NCBI RefSeq assembly: GCF_002887735.1
Contig: NZ_PKQP01000015.1
Coordinates: forward strand, 1-44,206
Direction of reading: 5' to 3'
Origin: Stenotrophomonas bentonitica
GTDB taxonomy: Bacteria; Pseudomonadota; Gammaproteobacteria; Xanthomonadales; Xanthomonadaceae
DNA: 44,206 bases
Shown: in pieces, positions 1 through 8,414 of the stretch
Position numbering within the stretch: the stretch's first letter is position 1
Layout of the letters: every line of letters begins with the position of its first letter
Translations under genes and position numbers: made by a program
Notes under the pieces: model-generated
Told to the model about the DNA's origin: nothing
Databases searched by the model: none
What the model saw: only the letters and a program-made list of their open reading frames with translations

Positions 1-617
<617 letters not shown>

Positions 618-618
<1 letters not shown>

Positions 619-1184
619 TGTCCCGCCTCAACACGATCCTGCGCCTACCGGTCATCCATCGGGCTGATGCGACCGAGCTCGGCCCGTATTGCCTGGAACA
701 GGTGCATCTCGAATTCGCGAACGGGGAGCGACGGCTCTACGAGCGGCTCCACACCCGCTCACCTGGAAGCGTCATCATCGCCGCGATGCCCGATCCGCAC
801 ACGGTACTTTTGATTCGCGAGTACGCGGTGGGCACCCATCGATACGAACTTGGCCTGCCCAAGGGACGTATGGACCCCGGCGAGTCGATTCTCGAGGCCG
901 CCAATCGCGAGCTGAAGGAAGAGGTCGGAATGGGCGCCAAGGTTATGCGCTATCTGCGGCCACTGACCTTGGCCCCCACCTACATGAGCAACGCCATCCA
1001 TCTGGTACTGGCGGAGGACCTGTACCCGGAGCGCTTGCCGGGGGACGAACCCGAAGAGCTCGAGGTGGTCCCTTGGCAGCTCGATCGCCTCCACGAATTG
1101 GCCCTGCGCGAGGACTGCTCTGAAGCGTGCTCGATCGCGTCGCTGTTCATCGTGCGCGAGGTGATGCGGGAGCGTGGGGGTTAG
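618..1184 (+). CDS. nudE: Nudix hydrolase, ADP-sugar/ADP-compound hydrolase NudE
   Basis: This 188-residue protein carries a perfect Nudix box at residues about 82-104: G-x5-E-x7-RELKEEVGM. The family cleaves nucleoside diphosphates linked to another group; NudE homologues prefer ADP-ribose, NADH and similar ADP compounds. The N-terminal half (PYCLEQVHLEFANG, then GSVIIAAMPD) fits the NudE subgroup rather than MutT. The start codon overlaps the stop of the groEL-like gene as TGATG, and no separate ribosome site is apparent, so translation is probably coupled. In related genomes nudE usually sits beside cysQ (remembered family context), so a groEL neighbour is unexpected. Length and motif are normal, and the gene looks functional. 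Confidence 0.88.
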
Positions 1185-1201
1185 ACGTCCGGCATCAATG
1201 C

Positions 1202-1459
1202 CTATCGAGCACGCGGTCGACGTCCGCGCCGATCAATTGCCGATTCGACCGGAGGTGAGGGGTTCATGAACGTGATGGTTTCCCCTGCGCTGCACGCGAC
1301 CCACGGCTTGGGAGTGTCGCAGTGCTCGCAGTACATCGTCCGCGCCGATGGCTTGAGGTAGATCGTGACGGTCCGGCTGTCATCCTCAGGCCACGCCACG
1401 CGCTCTACCCGATAGCCTTCCCGGCCATCCAGCTTTTCGATCGTCTTCCGGTCCAGCAT
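1202..1459 (-). pseudogene. Truncated ISL3-family transposase, N-terminal fragment
   Basis: The first ~50 residues (MLDRKTIEKLDGREGYRV, then TIYLKPSARTMYCEHC) resemble the N-terminus and first CxxC zinc knuckle of ISL3-type transposases. A full enzyme has roughly 400 residues; this frame has 85, and the family resemblance stops right after CEHC. From there the DNA is a copy of a sequence at the 3' end of prfC (see the direct repeat). The DEDD-type catalytic region is entirely missing, so no transposition is possible. The family assignment rests on N-terminal pattern and on a matching IS-like end just upstream, not on a search. Confidence 0.55.
1296..1316. repeat. 21-base direct repeat, copy 1 (matches prfC 3' end)
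   Basis: The string gcgacccacggcttgggagt plus a final g is identical at 1296-1316 and 1569-1589. Copy 1 forms the inner boundary of the IS remnant; copy 2 is inside the last codons of prfC. On the minus strand both copies are also preceded by GCGAGCAC, but in copy 1 eight extra bases (TGCGACAC) intervene. This marks a rearrangement breakpoint. Confidence 0.9.
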
Positions 1460-1540
1460 GGCTGCATCCTCGAATCTAGGAAATCAGGCCTCAAGGGCAC
1501 CGTTGGTCAGCCGAGGCTCCACGGTAATCCGCAAAGAACC
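1296..1540 (-). mobile_element. Remnant of an ISL3-like insertion sequence (left end only)
   Basis: Read on the minus strand, the element appears to start at 1540 with GGTTCTTTGCGGATTACCG, similar to the ends of ISL3-type elements, about 80 bases before the transposase start codon at 1459. Only this end and the first part of the transposase remain. The inner edge coincides with a 21-base sequence also present at the end of prfC. No matching right end was found nearby. The outer end lies 22 bases beyond the prfC stop codon. Confidence 0.5.
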
Positions 1541-1559
1541 ATTTTTACACGGACAACCC

Positions 1560-3167
1560 CTAGTCCGCGCGACCCACGGCTTGGGAGTGCTCGCGTGTGG
1601 CTGTGAAGCAAATCTTCGGTGCACGTTCCTGCGCCATCTGCAGGTTGACGCGACTGGGTGCCAGGTAGACCAGGGCTCCGGAAGCATCGAGCGCAAGATG
1701 GGTTGCCGCCTTCTCACGGAACTCTTCGAGATCGGAATCGCTCTCAGCCTGGATCCAGCGCGCAGTGTGGATCTGGACCGGTTCGAAACTCGCTTCCACG
1801 CCGTACTCGTCCTTTAACCGATAGGCCACCACCTCGAACTGCAGGGTTCCGATTGCCCCGAGGATCAGGTCGTTGGACAACAGTGGCCGGAAAAACTGCG
1901 TGGCTCCCTCTTCAGACAACTGGGTCAGACCCTTTTGCAAATGCTTGAGACGCAACGGGTCCCGCAGGCGGATGCGCCGGAACAGCTCGGGGGCAAAGCT
2001 CGGTATGCCGGTGAACTGCAACGGATCGCCGACGGTGAACGTGTCGGCGATGGCGATCGTGCCGTGGTTATGAATGCCAATGACGTCGCCCGGGTAGGCG
2101 TGCTCGGCCAACTCACGCTCGGACGCCATGAACGTCAAGGCATCGCCAAGCCGCATCTCCTTGCCCGTGCGGACATGGAGTGCCTTGATGCCGTGCTGAT
2201 AGCTGCCGGAGCACACGCGCAGGAAGGCGACGCGGTCGCGATGCAATGGATCCATATTGGCCTGGATCTTGAACACGAAGCCACTGAAAGCCGGCTCCTC
2301 TGGCGAAACCTTCCTCAGGGATGCGTCGCGTGGCTTGGGTGCCGGCGCATGCGTGACGAAGAAGTCGAGCAGCAACTGGACACCAAAGTTGTTCACCGCC
2401 GAGCCGAAGAATACCGGAGTCTGCAGACCTGCCAAATACAGTTCGCGATCGAAGGGATGAGACGCGCCCTGAACCAGGGCCAGCTCCTCCCGGACCTCAT
2501 CGAGGAGCTGCGCTCCGACGCGCTTGACCAGTGCAGGATCCTCTATGGATGGGAAGATCGTCGAATCCTGTCGCGTGAAGTTCTTGCCAGTTTCGAACAG
2601 GTGGACCTCGCCGGTCATCAGATGGATCACGCCCTTGAGCCTCGATCCCATGCCGATCGGCCAGGTGATCGGTGCGCAGGGGATGTCGAGGACGCGCTCG
2701 ACCTCGTCCAGCAGTTCGACCGGCGACTTGCCTTCGCGGTCGAGCTTGTTGATGAAGGTCATGATCGGCGTGTCCCGCAGCCGACAGACCTCCATCAGCT
2801 TGATCGTGCGCTCTTCCACGCCCTTGGCGCAGTCGATGACCATCAGCGCCGAATCGACCGCGGTCAGCACACGGTAGGTGTCCTCGGAGAAGTCGGCATG
2901 CCCCGGCGTATCGAGCAGGTTGACGATGCGGCCATCGTAGGGGAACTGCATCACCGACGAGGTGACCGAAATGCCGCGTTCCTTCTCCAGCGTCATCCAG
3001 TCGGACGTGGCGTGCTTGGCTGACTTCCGGGACTTGACGCTACCGGCCTGGCGAATGGCGCCGCCAAACAACAGAAACTTCTCGGTCAGGGTGGTTTTCC
3101 CGGCATCCGGGTGCGAAATGATGGCAAACGTGCGGCGGCGCGCGGCCTCCGCGGTATGGGTCGGCAT
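1560..3167 (-). CDS. prfC: Peptide chain release factor 3 (RF3)
   Basis: This 535-residue protein is a translational GTPase that recycles RF1/RF2 from the ribosome after termination. The GTP-binding motifs are intact: G1 HPDAGKTT (residues ~19-26), G3 DTPGH, G4 NKLD. The C-terminal domain (QFEVVAYRLKDEYG, NLQMAQERAP) is typical of RF3. E. coli RF3 has 529 residues and ends near TREH; here eight residues (SQAVGRAD) follow. The start is supported by a GGGAG motif a few bases upstream. It faces nudE across the IS remnant, and its 5' side borders the accessory kfrA region. The gene appears functional. Confidence 0.97.
   Translation of the reverse strand: MPTHTAEAARRRTFAIISHPDAGKTTLTEKFLLFGGAIRQAGSVKSRKSAKHATSDWMTLEKERGISVTSSVMQFPYDGRIVNLLDTPGHADFSEDTYRVLTAVDSALMVIDCAKGVEERTIKLMEVCRLRDTPIMTFINKLDREGKSPVELLDEVERVLDIPCAPITWPIGMGSRLKGVIHLMTGEVHLFETGKNFTRQDSTIFPSIEDPALVKRVGAQLLDEVREELALVQGASHPFDRELYLAGLQTPVFFGSAVNNFGVQLLLDFFVTHAPAPKPRDASLRKVSPEEPAFSGFVFKIQANMDPLHRDRVAFLRVCSGSYQHGIKALHVRTGKEMRLGDALTFMASERELAEHAYPGDVIGIHNHGTIAIADTFTVGDPLQFTGIPSFAPELFRRIRLRDPLRLKHLQKGLTQLSEEGATQFFRPLLSNDLILGAIGTLQFEVVAYRLKDEYGVEASFEPVQIHTARWIQAESDSDLEEFREKAATHLALDASGALVYLAPSRVNLQMAQERAPKICFTATREHSQAVGRAD
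1569..1589. repeat. 21-base direct repeat, copy 2 (inside prfC 3' end)
   Basis: Second exact copy of the 21-base sequence at 1296-1316. It encodes part of the prfC C-terminal extension (SQAVGR), which lies beyond the usual TREH terminus of RF3. It is therefore the likely source copy. Confidence 0.9.
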
Positions 3168-3410
3168 AAGACTCCCTCAAGCGCTGTGCGCTGTAACCAC
3201 GTCTTGACGATCTAGGCCCAGGCTGGGTCTAGGGCGGCATTGGCGTGGTCGTGGGAGAAGAATGGGCCATTCGCGCTCAATTTTAACCCAGCACGAGGCC
3301 CCTCTGGATGGCCTGGTCGATAGAGGTGCCATAGGCGTCTGCAGGGGCGTCTCCTCTCGGACCGTTTCGTACGTGCCACCGGTGAAATCTGGAGCAAAAA
3401 GACGATCAGG

Positions 3411-3433
3411 CGGGATAATTCAATATTATCCCG
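3411..3433. promoter_or_regulatory. Operator-like inverted repeat upstream of kfrA
   Basis: Perfect inverted repeat CGGGATAAT-TCAAT-ATTATCCCG with nine-base arms, about 100 bases before the kfrA start codon. It is AT-rich in the middle, like a regulator binding site, and has no following T-run, so a terminator is less likely. Confidence 0.6.
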
Positions 3434-3479
3434 TATAACTATTTTCGCCGACGAGCGGTCGTCTACCTGCTTTAATAGT

Positions 3480-3505
3480 ATGTAATTACATGGTATGTAA
3501 TACAT
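3480..3505. promoter_or_regulatory. Tandem operator-like palindromes in the kfrA promoter
   Basis: Two related palindromes lie side by side: ATGTAATTACAT (3480-3491) and ATGTAATACAT (3495-3505), with centres about 15 bases apart. They end 25 bases before the kfrA ATG. KfrA proteins are known to repress their own promoters by binding operators there, so autoregulation is a reasonable inference. Confidence 0.6.
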
Positions 3506-3529
3506 TACGAAATAAAGTGGGGTGGCACG

Positions 3530-4582
3530 ATGGCGCGCGCAGGACTCTATAAGAGTGACGTCCAGAAGGCGCGCGACGCGCTGCTGGCCCAAGGCAAGAA
3601 GCCGTCAGTCGACGCGGTGCGAGTGGCCTTGGGCAACACGGGCTCCAAGACCACGATCCACCGCTACTTGCGTGAACTGGAAGGAGAGGAAGGCGGCGGT
3701 CCGGCGAGGACGGTAGCCGTTAGTGATGCTTTGCAGGACTTGGTTGCGCGCTTGGCCTCGCGGCTCCAGGAGGAAGCAGAGGCCATCCTCACCCAGGAGC
3801 GTGAGCGCCATCAGGCTGAGCTCCACAGTCGGCAACAGGCGCTTTCCGGTGCCCAAGAGGAGGCTGCCGCCTTGAGCAGTCGGCTGCAGCGCACCGAAGC
3901 AAGCCTGCACCAAGAGCAAGCTGCTCACGCCCTCCTTCAACAGAATCTAGGTGACAGGATCGCGGAAATCGCCCAGTTGAACGAGCGCATCGCTGGCATG
4001 ACGGTGCGGCTGGCTGATCATGAGGCGCATACGCGTTCTCTGGAGGACAAGCATGCCCATGCCCGGGAAGCGCTTGAGCACTACCGCACTTCAACCAAAG
4101 AGCAGCGTGAGCAAGAGCTTCGCCGTCACGAGCATCAGGTCCAAGAGCTGCAAGTAGCCTTACGTCAGGCCAATGAAGCCTTGGGCGCGAAGAATCAGGA
4201 GCTGTTGGTGCTGAACCGCGACAATGGTCAATGGCTGGAGCGCCACGGGCGGATTGAGCGTGAGCTTGCCCAGCTACGACAGGCCCACGAAGGCCAACAC
4301 AGCGAGGTCGTGGCGTTGCGCCAGACCGCGACGGACTATTTGGCACTGCAGGAGCGCTGGAAGACTGACGCCAAGACCTTGGATACCATGCGCAACGAGC
4401 TAGCTCAAGTTCAAGACACCCTTGCGCGGGAGCGTGAGCGCCGCGAGAGCGCTGAAGCCGATGCGTTGCGTGCCAATGCACGTCTTGAAGCGCTAGAGCC
4501 TCTACTGAATCAACTGACGCCAGCACAAAATGCGGTGAAGAAAACTCGGCGCGGCCATGCGCAAGATGGGGGAGCCGACTGA
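3530..4582 (+). CDS. KfrA-type DNA-binding coiled-coil protein
   Basis: The first ~55 residues (SDVQKARDALLAQGKKPS, then VRVALGNTGSKTTIHRYL) match the KfrA N-terminal helix-turn-helix domain. Residues ~65-340 form a long heptad-rich coiled coil full of Glu, Gln, Ala and Arg (LASRLQEEAEAILTQERE onward). KfrA proteins of plasmids and integrative elements bind operator DNA through the N-terminus and oligomerise through the coil, affecting partitioning or gene expression. The ATG is preceded by AGTGGGGTGG, a plausible ribosome site. It has its own palindrome-rich promoter and converges with the next gene (20 bases between stops). It marks accessory DNA. A second, truncated kfrA-like gene lies at 26091-27008. 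Confidence 0.82.
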   Translation: MARAGLYKSDVQKARDALLAQGKKPSVDAVRVALGNTGSKTTIHRYLRELEGEEGGGPARTVAVSDALQDLVARLASRLQEEAEAILTQERERHQAELHSRQQALSGAQEEAAALSSRLQRTEASLHQEQAAHALLQQNLGDRIAEIAQLNERIAGMTVRLADHEAHTRSLEDKHAHAREALEHYRTSTKEQREQELRRHEHQVQELQVALRQANEALGAKNQELLVLNRDNGQWLERHGRIERELAQLRQAHEGQHSEVVALRQTATDYLALQERWKTDAKTLDTMRNELAQVQDTLARERERRESAEADALRANARLEALEPLLNQLTPAQNAVKKTRRGHAQDGGAD

Positions 4583-4602
4583 CGAGGCTGCTCGTTTGTC
4601 TG

Positions 4603-5361
4603 CTAGCGGCTGGGGTGGCGCTCACCTGTCCAGTACGCCCATTCCATAGGGACGACCCAATCTACAAACAGTTTGGCTACTGAGGACTCCGGTGCCAAAT
4701 GATAGGGCTTGAACATGCCTTGCTCGGGCGAACTGGTCATCAGGTAGCGCAGGCGCTTCTGGACCTCCTGAAAGATGGCTTCCCGCACATGGGCGCTGTC
4801 GTGCACGCCAAGACGCATCGCCACCGAGGCACCTTGGCGTACCGCCGCCCAGCAGCAGTAACGCCACCGCGCGATCGGCAAGCCCCGCGGTCCGGATTGA
4901 AAGACGAACCCCACATCACGTGCCCAGCCTGGGTCGAAGTGATGTTTGAGCAATTGCTGCTCCAGAAACTGCTCGGTCTCCCAGAGTGCAAGTTCATCCC
5001 ACAGCTCCAGTTTCGCGTCCGCCAAGTCTACATCGTGTGCCATATCGCCGAGTTGGTCTTCCAGCACCGGGAGCAGGTGCCTGCGCTCGTGGGTAGACCA
5101 GGCGAAAGCCCATTGCAGATCTTCGATGGGCGTGACCTCGGCATCGGGGCGGATCTGCCATCGATCCGCTGGCCAGGGAACTTGGATCAAGGCCAAGTCT
5201 CGCAGCGTGTCCAGCACCAGCAAGGTGGAGCGGCGTGTGGGCGCCACCGGTATGCGTCGTAGCTGCGCGGCTAACAGTGCGGCTAGGAAAAGGGTGCCAC
5301 GAAGGCCCAACTCCTCGATGCTGGCGACCCCAGATGGCGTCATTGACGAGGTTCCGGGCAT
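4603..5361 (-). CDS. Hypothetical protein, 252 residues
   Basis: I do not recognise this family. The protein is soluble-looking, rich in Trp and Leu, with acidic stretches (DLADAKLELWDELALWETEQ) and a Trp-rich end (VDWVVPMEWAYWTG). No signal peptide is evident; the region LFLAALLAAQL near residue 28 is hydrophobic but short. The ATG at 5361 has GGAAA upstream. It is transcribed divergently from the XRE regulator at 5488, and the gap between them contains palindromes and a poly-G tract, so the XRE protein may control it. Codon use looks like a real gene. Confidence 0.7.
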   Translation of the reverse strand: MPGTSSMTPSGVASIEELGLRGTLFLAALLAAQLRRIPVAPTRRSTLLVLDTLRDLALIQVPWPADRWQIRPDAEVTPIEDLQWAFAWSTHERRHLLPVLEDQLGDMAHDVDLADAKLELWDELALWETEQFLEQQLLKHHFDPGWARDVGFVFQSGPRGLPIARWRYCCWAAVRQGASVAMRLGVHDSAHVREAIFQEVQKRLRYLMTSSPEQGMFKPYHLAPESSVAKLFVDWVVPMEWAYWTGERHPSR

Positions 5362-5396
5362 GCGGTTTCCGGGGATGAGGGAGCGGCGTGGCTCCT

Positions 5397-5413
5397 GGGG
5401 GGGGGAGGGGGGG
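5397..5413. repeat. Poly-G tract (G9-A-G7)
   Basis: Nine G, one A and seven G in a row sit in the divergent promoter region between the 252-residue protein and the XRE regulator. Such tracts change length by slippage and can alter promoter spacing; they can also form G-quadruplexes. Confidence 0.8.
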
Positions 5414-5417
5414 CGCT

Positions 5418-5457
5418 ACCGGTGTCGCCGGTTGCCTCAAAGCTAAGAATATCTTAG
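5418..5457. promoter_or_regulatory. Operator-like palindromes before the XRE gene
   Basis: Two inverted repeats: ACCGG-TGTCG-CCGGT (5418-5432) and CTAAGA-ATA-TCTTAG (5443-5457). The second overlaps AT-rich promoter-like DNA 30 bases before the regulator's ATG. XRE repressors commonly bind such sites in divergent promoters; the link is inferred from position. Confidence 0.5.
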
Positions 5458-5487
5458 TATGCAAGGCAGGGTACATCCGCCATCCTT

Positions 5488-5838
5488 ATGGGGTCTCCAT
5501 GGGGTGCGCGCGTGACTTTGTCCGTCGACTCAACACCGACCTTCGCTCGACGCCTCAAACAAGCCCGCCTGCACACGGGTTTGTCGCAGAAGGAGTTGGG
5601 CATCCGGGCCGGTCTGGATCCTCACGTGGCCAGCCCCCGAATCAACCAGTACGAGCGTGGCAAGCACGAGCCCATGCTGGAGATTGCTGAGCGGTTGGCC
5701 CAAGCGTTGGGGATCCCCGCCGCCTTCCTTTACACCGACGATGATCTGCTGGCCAAGTTGCTCCTGCGCTGGGGCTCGCTAAGCAAGCAGCAGAAGCGCG
5801 AGTTGGTGAAGCTGATCGAGGCCACGCCCGAGAAGTAA
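5488..5838 (+). CDS. XRE-family helix-turn-helix transcriptional regulator
   Basis: A 116-residue protein with a Cro/CI-type HTH in residues ~20-80 (FARRLKQARLHTGLSQKELG, INQYERGKHEPMLE, LAQALGIPAAFLY). It would bind operator DNA as a dimer in the cytoplasm. The C-terminal 35 residues (LLLRWGSLSKQQKRELVKLI) are a short helix, with no peptidase or sensor domain. Start choice is open: ATG at 5488 or GTG at 5512, which would begin just before the domain. It is divergent from the 252-residue hypothetical gene and lies about 170 bases upstream of copL, but nothing in the sequence ties it to copper control. Confidence 0.85.
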   Translation: MGSPWGARVTLSVDSTPTFARRLKQARLHTGLSQKELGIRAGLDPHVASPRINQYERGKHEPMLEIAERLAQALGIPAAFLYTDDDLLAKLLLRWGSLSKQQKRELVKLIEATPEK

Positions 5839-5946
5839 ACCGAACAAGCGCTCGCCCTATGGGCAACTCTTCGCCTCAACCCGCCCTTTGGGCGCTTCTG
5901 GAGGGAGCTGCAGTGTCCGCGGCTAGTGCGACTGACAAGTCGCGAC

Positions 5947-5970
5947 ATCTCAGGCTTACTTGAGATTTTG
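5947..5970 (+). terminator. Possible terminator before copL
   Basis: ATCTCA-GGCTTACT-TGAGAT followed by TTTG. The stem is short (6 bp) with a T-rich tail, about 110 bases after the XRE stop and 43 bases before copL. It could equally be a regulatory site in the copL promoter. Confidence 0.4.
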
Positions 5971-6012
5971 TTCACGACCGATACACACGCGCCTTGTCTA
6001 AAGTGATATACC

Positions 6013-6432
6013 ATGTCGCCCGTGTCAGCCTCCTCACTTCTACTGCGACTGTTCCTGATCGCCATGCTCGTGCTTAACGGCGCGTGGTCGGCGTTTGCGT
6101 CCGTCAGTATGAACCCGGTCATGGAAGAGCAGGCCAGCGAAGTGGCTGCCGCGGTGCAAGTCGACGAAGACTGCTTCGCCGATCACAGTGCTGAGCATCA
6201 TCCCGATGCCACATCGATTGAAAAGGCTGGCACTGGGCATGGCGACCATGCCGGTCCCGACTGTTGCAAGTCTTCTGCGTGCCGGTGCGCCTGCGTACAC
6301 GCTTGCGCGAGCGCACTTCCTGCGCGCCTGCATGTTTCGGTGCAACTGGCCTTGGGCCTGGATGTCATGCCGCTGCCCCTAGGGCATGCGGCACCTGCCT
6401 TGCCTCATCTGATCCGACCACCGATCGGCTAA
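6013..6432 (+). CDS. copL: CopL family copper-responsive regulatory protein
   Basis: A 139-residue protein with an N-terminal hydrophobic signal-like segment (LLLRLFLIAMLVLNGAWSAF) followed by a His- and Cys-rich part (DHSAEHHPD, GHGDHAGPDCCKSSACRCAC). This is the CopL pattern of Xanthomonas and Stenotrophomonas, where copL lies directly upstream of copAB and is needed for copper-induced expression of that operon. How it acts is not settled in what I know. Here it precedes copA by 113 bases containing hairpins. No good ribosome-binding sequence is visible before the ATG, so expression may be weak or leader-like. The call rests on composition, order and position. Confidence 0.85.
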   Translation: MSPVSASSLLLRLFLIAMLVLNGAWSAFASVSMNPVMEEQASEVAAAVQVDEDCFADHSAEHHPDATSIEKAGTGHGDHAGPDCCKSSACRCACVHACASALPARLHVSVQLALGLDVMPLPLGHAAPALPHLIRPPIG

Positions 6433-6441
6433 GCGTCCCTA

Positions 6442-6521
6442 GGCGCCGCAATGGCGCCGTTGGTGTGGCTTGCATGCCTGTTTAGGCCAGCCGCCCGCTC
6501 TGTACCACCGCCCGCCGGTGG
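6442..6521 (+). promoter_or_regulatory. Hairpins in the copL-copA gap
   Basis: Two inverted repeats lie between copL and copA: GGCGCC-GCAAT-GGCGCC (6442-6458) and CCACCG-CCCGC-CGGTGG (6505-6521). The second ends shortly before the copA ribosome site (TTGGAG) and start codon at 6546. They could be RNA structures that tune copA translation or a simple processing site; neither has a T-run. Confidence 0.45.
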
Positions 6522-6545
6522 CAACACGACGCTTGGAGCATTTTC

Positions 6546-8414
6546 ATGTCGCATGATGATTTTCGTGGTCCACGCGGTGGACCGCTGCTGCCTTCGCGGC
6601 GGCGATTTGTCCAAGGCTTGGCCTTGGGAGGCGCAGTCGCAGGATTAGGTTTCTGGCCCAAAGCCAGTTGGGCGCTCAAGGGGCCGGGACAACCCAACGT
6701 ACTATCGGGCACTGAGTTTGACCTGACCATTGGCGAGACGCCGATGAACTTCACCGGCAAGACCCGCACCGCGATCACGGTCAACGGGTCCGTTCCGGCG
6801 CCGTTGCTGCGGTGGCGGGAAGGCACCACGGTCAACTTGCGCGTCTCTAATGCATTGCCCGCTAACTCCATCCATGGCGCGGACACCTCCATCCATTGGC
6901 ACGGCATCATTTTGCCGGCCAACATGGACGGCGTGCCGGGTCTGAGCTTTGACGGTATCGGACGTGGTGAGACCTACCACTACCGGTTCACCCTGCATCA
7001 GGGCGGAACCTACTGGTACCACAGCCACTCAGGGTTCCAGGAACAAGCCGGGCTCTATGGCCCGATCGTCATCGACCCATTGGAGCCGGAGCCCTTCAGT
7101 TTCGATCGCGACTACGTCGTGATGCTGAGCGATTGGACAGACCTGGACCCGACGGCCCTGTTCGATCGTTTGAAGAAGATGCCGGGCCATGACAATTACT
7201 ACAAGCGCACGGTCGGCGATTTTGCGCGCGATGTGAAGCGCAACGGCCTGTCGGCCACGTTGGAAGATCGCAAGATGTGGGGCGTGATGCGGATGACGCC
7301 CACGGACCTGTCCGACGTCAACGCCAACACCTACACCTACCTGATGAACGGCACGACCTCACTGGGCAACTGGACCGGTTTGTTCCGCAGTGGCGAGAAG
7401 GTGCGCCTGCGTTTCATCAATGGCTCTGCCATGACGTACTTCGATGTGCGTATTCCGGGGCTGAAGATGACCGTGGTGGCGGCAGATGGCTTGTATGTCC
7501 ATCCGGTTTCCGTCGACGAGTTCCGCATCGCGGTAGCAGAAACCTTCGATGTGATCGTGGAGCCCTCCGGGCAGGACGCATTCACCATCTTTGCCCAAGA
7601 CTCCGGTCGCACCGGCTACATCAGCGGCACGCTCGCTGTGCGCGAAGGATTACGCGCGCCCGTTCCGTCTGTGGATCCCCGGCCGCTGCTGACGATGGCA
7701 GACATGGGCATGGATCATGGGTCGATGGATATGTCTGGCGGCAGCAAGGGCATGGAAGGCGGCTGTGGTGCGGCCATGGGCATGCCTGGCATGACCCCAC
7801 CTGTCAGCGGTAACGCGACCTCGGCCCATGCAGGCCATGCGATGCCCGCCGCCGGCGATGGTGCCATGGCAGGCATGCAGCACGGGGGCATGCAATCACA
7901 CCCTGCTAGCGAGACCAACAATCCCCTGTTGGACAACCAAGCCATGAGCGTGAGTTCGCGCTTGGATGATCCGGGCAATGGCCTGCGCGATAACGGCCGT
8001 CATGTGCTGACGTATTCCATGCTCAAGAGCACCTTTGAAGACCCTGACGGACGCGACCCCGGTCGCGAGATCGAGCTGCATCTGACCGGACACATGGAGA
8101 AATTCTCCTGGGGCTTCAACGGTCAGAAGTTTTCCGATGTCGAGCCGCTGCGGCTGAACTACGGCGAGCGTATGCGCATCGTATTGGTTAACGACACGAT
8201 GATGACCCATCCCATCCATTTGCACGGCATGTGGAGTGACGTGGAGGACGACAACGGCAACTTCATGGTGCGCAAGCACACGGTGGATATGCCGCCAGGT
8301 AGCCGACGCACGTATCGCGTGCGTGCCGATGCGTTGGGCAGCTGGGCGTTCCATTGCCACCTGCTTTATCACATGGAAGCCGGAATGATGCGCACGGTGA
8401 GGGTCGACGAATGA
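6546..8414 (+). CDS. copA: Multicopper oxidase CopA (periplasmic, Tat-exported)
   Basis: A 622-residue multicopper oxidase, the central copper-resistance protein that oxidises Cu(I) and sequesters copper in the periplasm. The twin-arginine signal is clear (SRRRFVQGLALGG, residues ~17-29). Copper ligand motifs are all present: HWHG (~117), WYHSHSG (~156), HPIHLHGMW (~555) and HCHLLYHMEAGMM (~603). Between the second and third cupredoxin domains there is a Met/His-rich insert (~residues 385-455; MGMDHGSMDMSGG, HAGHAMP, MAGMQHGGMQSH), typical of CopA and thought to bind extra copper. Its TGA overlaps the copB ATG (ATGA), so the two are translationally coupled. The gene looks intact. Confidence 0.97.
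   Translation: MSHDDFRGPRGGPLLPSRRRFVQGLALGGAVAGLGFWPKASWALKGPGQPNVLSGTEFDLTIGETPMNFTGKTRTAITVNGSVPAPLLRWREGTTVNLRVSNALPANSIHGADTSIHWHGIILPANMDGVPGLSFDGIGRGETYHYRFTLHQGGTYWYHSHSGFQEQAGLYGPIVIDPLEPEPFSFDRDYVVMLSDWTDLDPTALFDRLKKMPGHDNYYKRTVGDFARDVKRNGLSATLEDRKMWGVMRMTPTDLSDVNANTYTYLMNGTTSLGNWTGLFRSGEKVRLRFINGSAMTYFDVRIPGLKMTVVAADGLYVHPVSVDEFRIAVAETFDVIVEPSGQDAFTIFAQDSGRTGYISGTLAVREGLRAPVPSVDPRPLLTMADMGMDHGSMDMSGGSKGMEGGCGAAMGMPGMTPPVSGNATSAHAGHAMPAAGDGAMAGMQHGGMQSHPASETNNPLLDNQAMSVSSRLDDPGNGLRDNGRHVLTYSMLKSTFEDPDGRDPGREIELHLTGHMEKFSWGFNGQKFSDVEPLRLNYGERMRIVLVNDTMMTHPIHLHGMWSDVEDDNGNFMVRKHTVDMPPGSRRTYRVRADALGSWAFHCHLLYHMEAGMMRTVRVDE

Larger units (their letters stand above)
3168..3529. other. 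Gene-free divergent promoter region between prfC and kfrA
   Basis: About 360 bases hold no convincing gene. The kfrA-proximal 120 bases are much more AT-rich than the surroundings and contain three palindromes, listed separately. The prfC-proximal side shows no clear motif beyond the prfC ribosome-binding site. Confidence 0.6.

Noticed and set aside
1935..3023. Long plus-strand frame opposite prfC (362 codons)
   Set aside because: It is antisense to a complete, well-recognised RF3 gene and shows no family pattern; GC-rich coding DNA often leaves such frames open.
3100..3250. prfC 5' end as an SXT/R391-type integration site
   Set aside because: The 5' end of prfC is the classical target of those elements and accessory DNA does start there, but no integrase, excisionase or second copy of an attachment sequence was found in the window.
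3212..3592. Minus-strand frame covering the kfrA promoter
   Set aside because: It spans the palindromic promoter and the kfrA start, has no recognisable motif and an odd composition.
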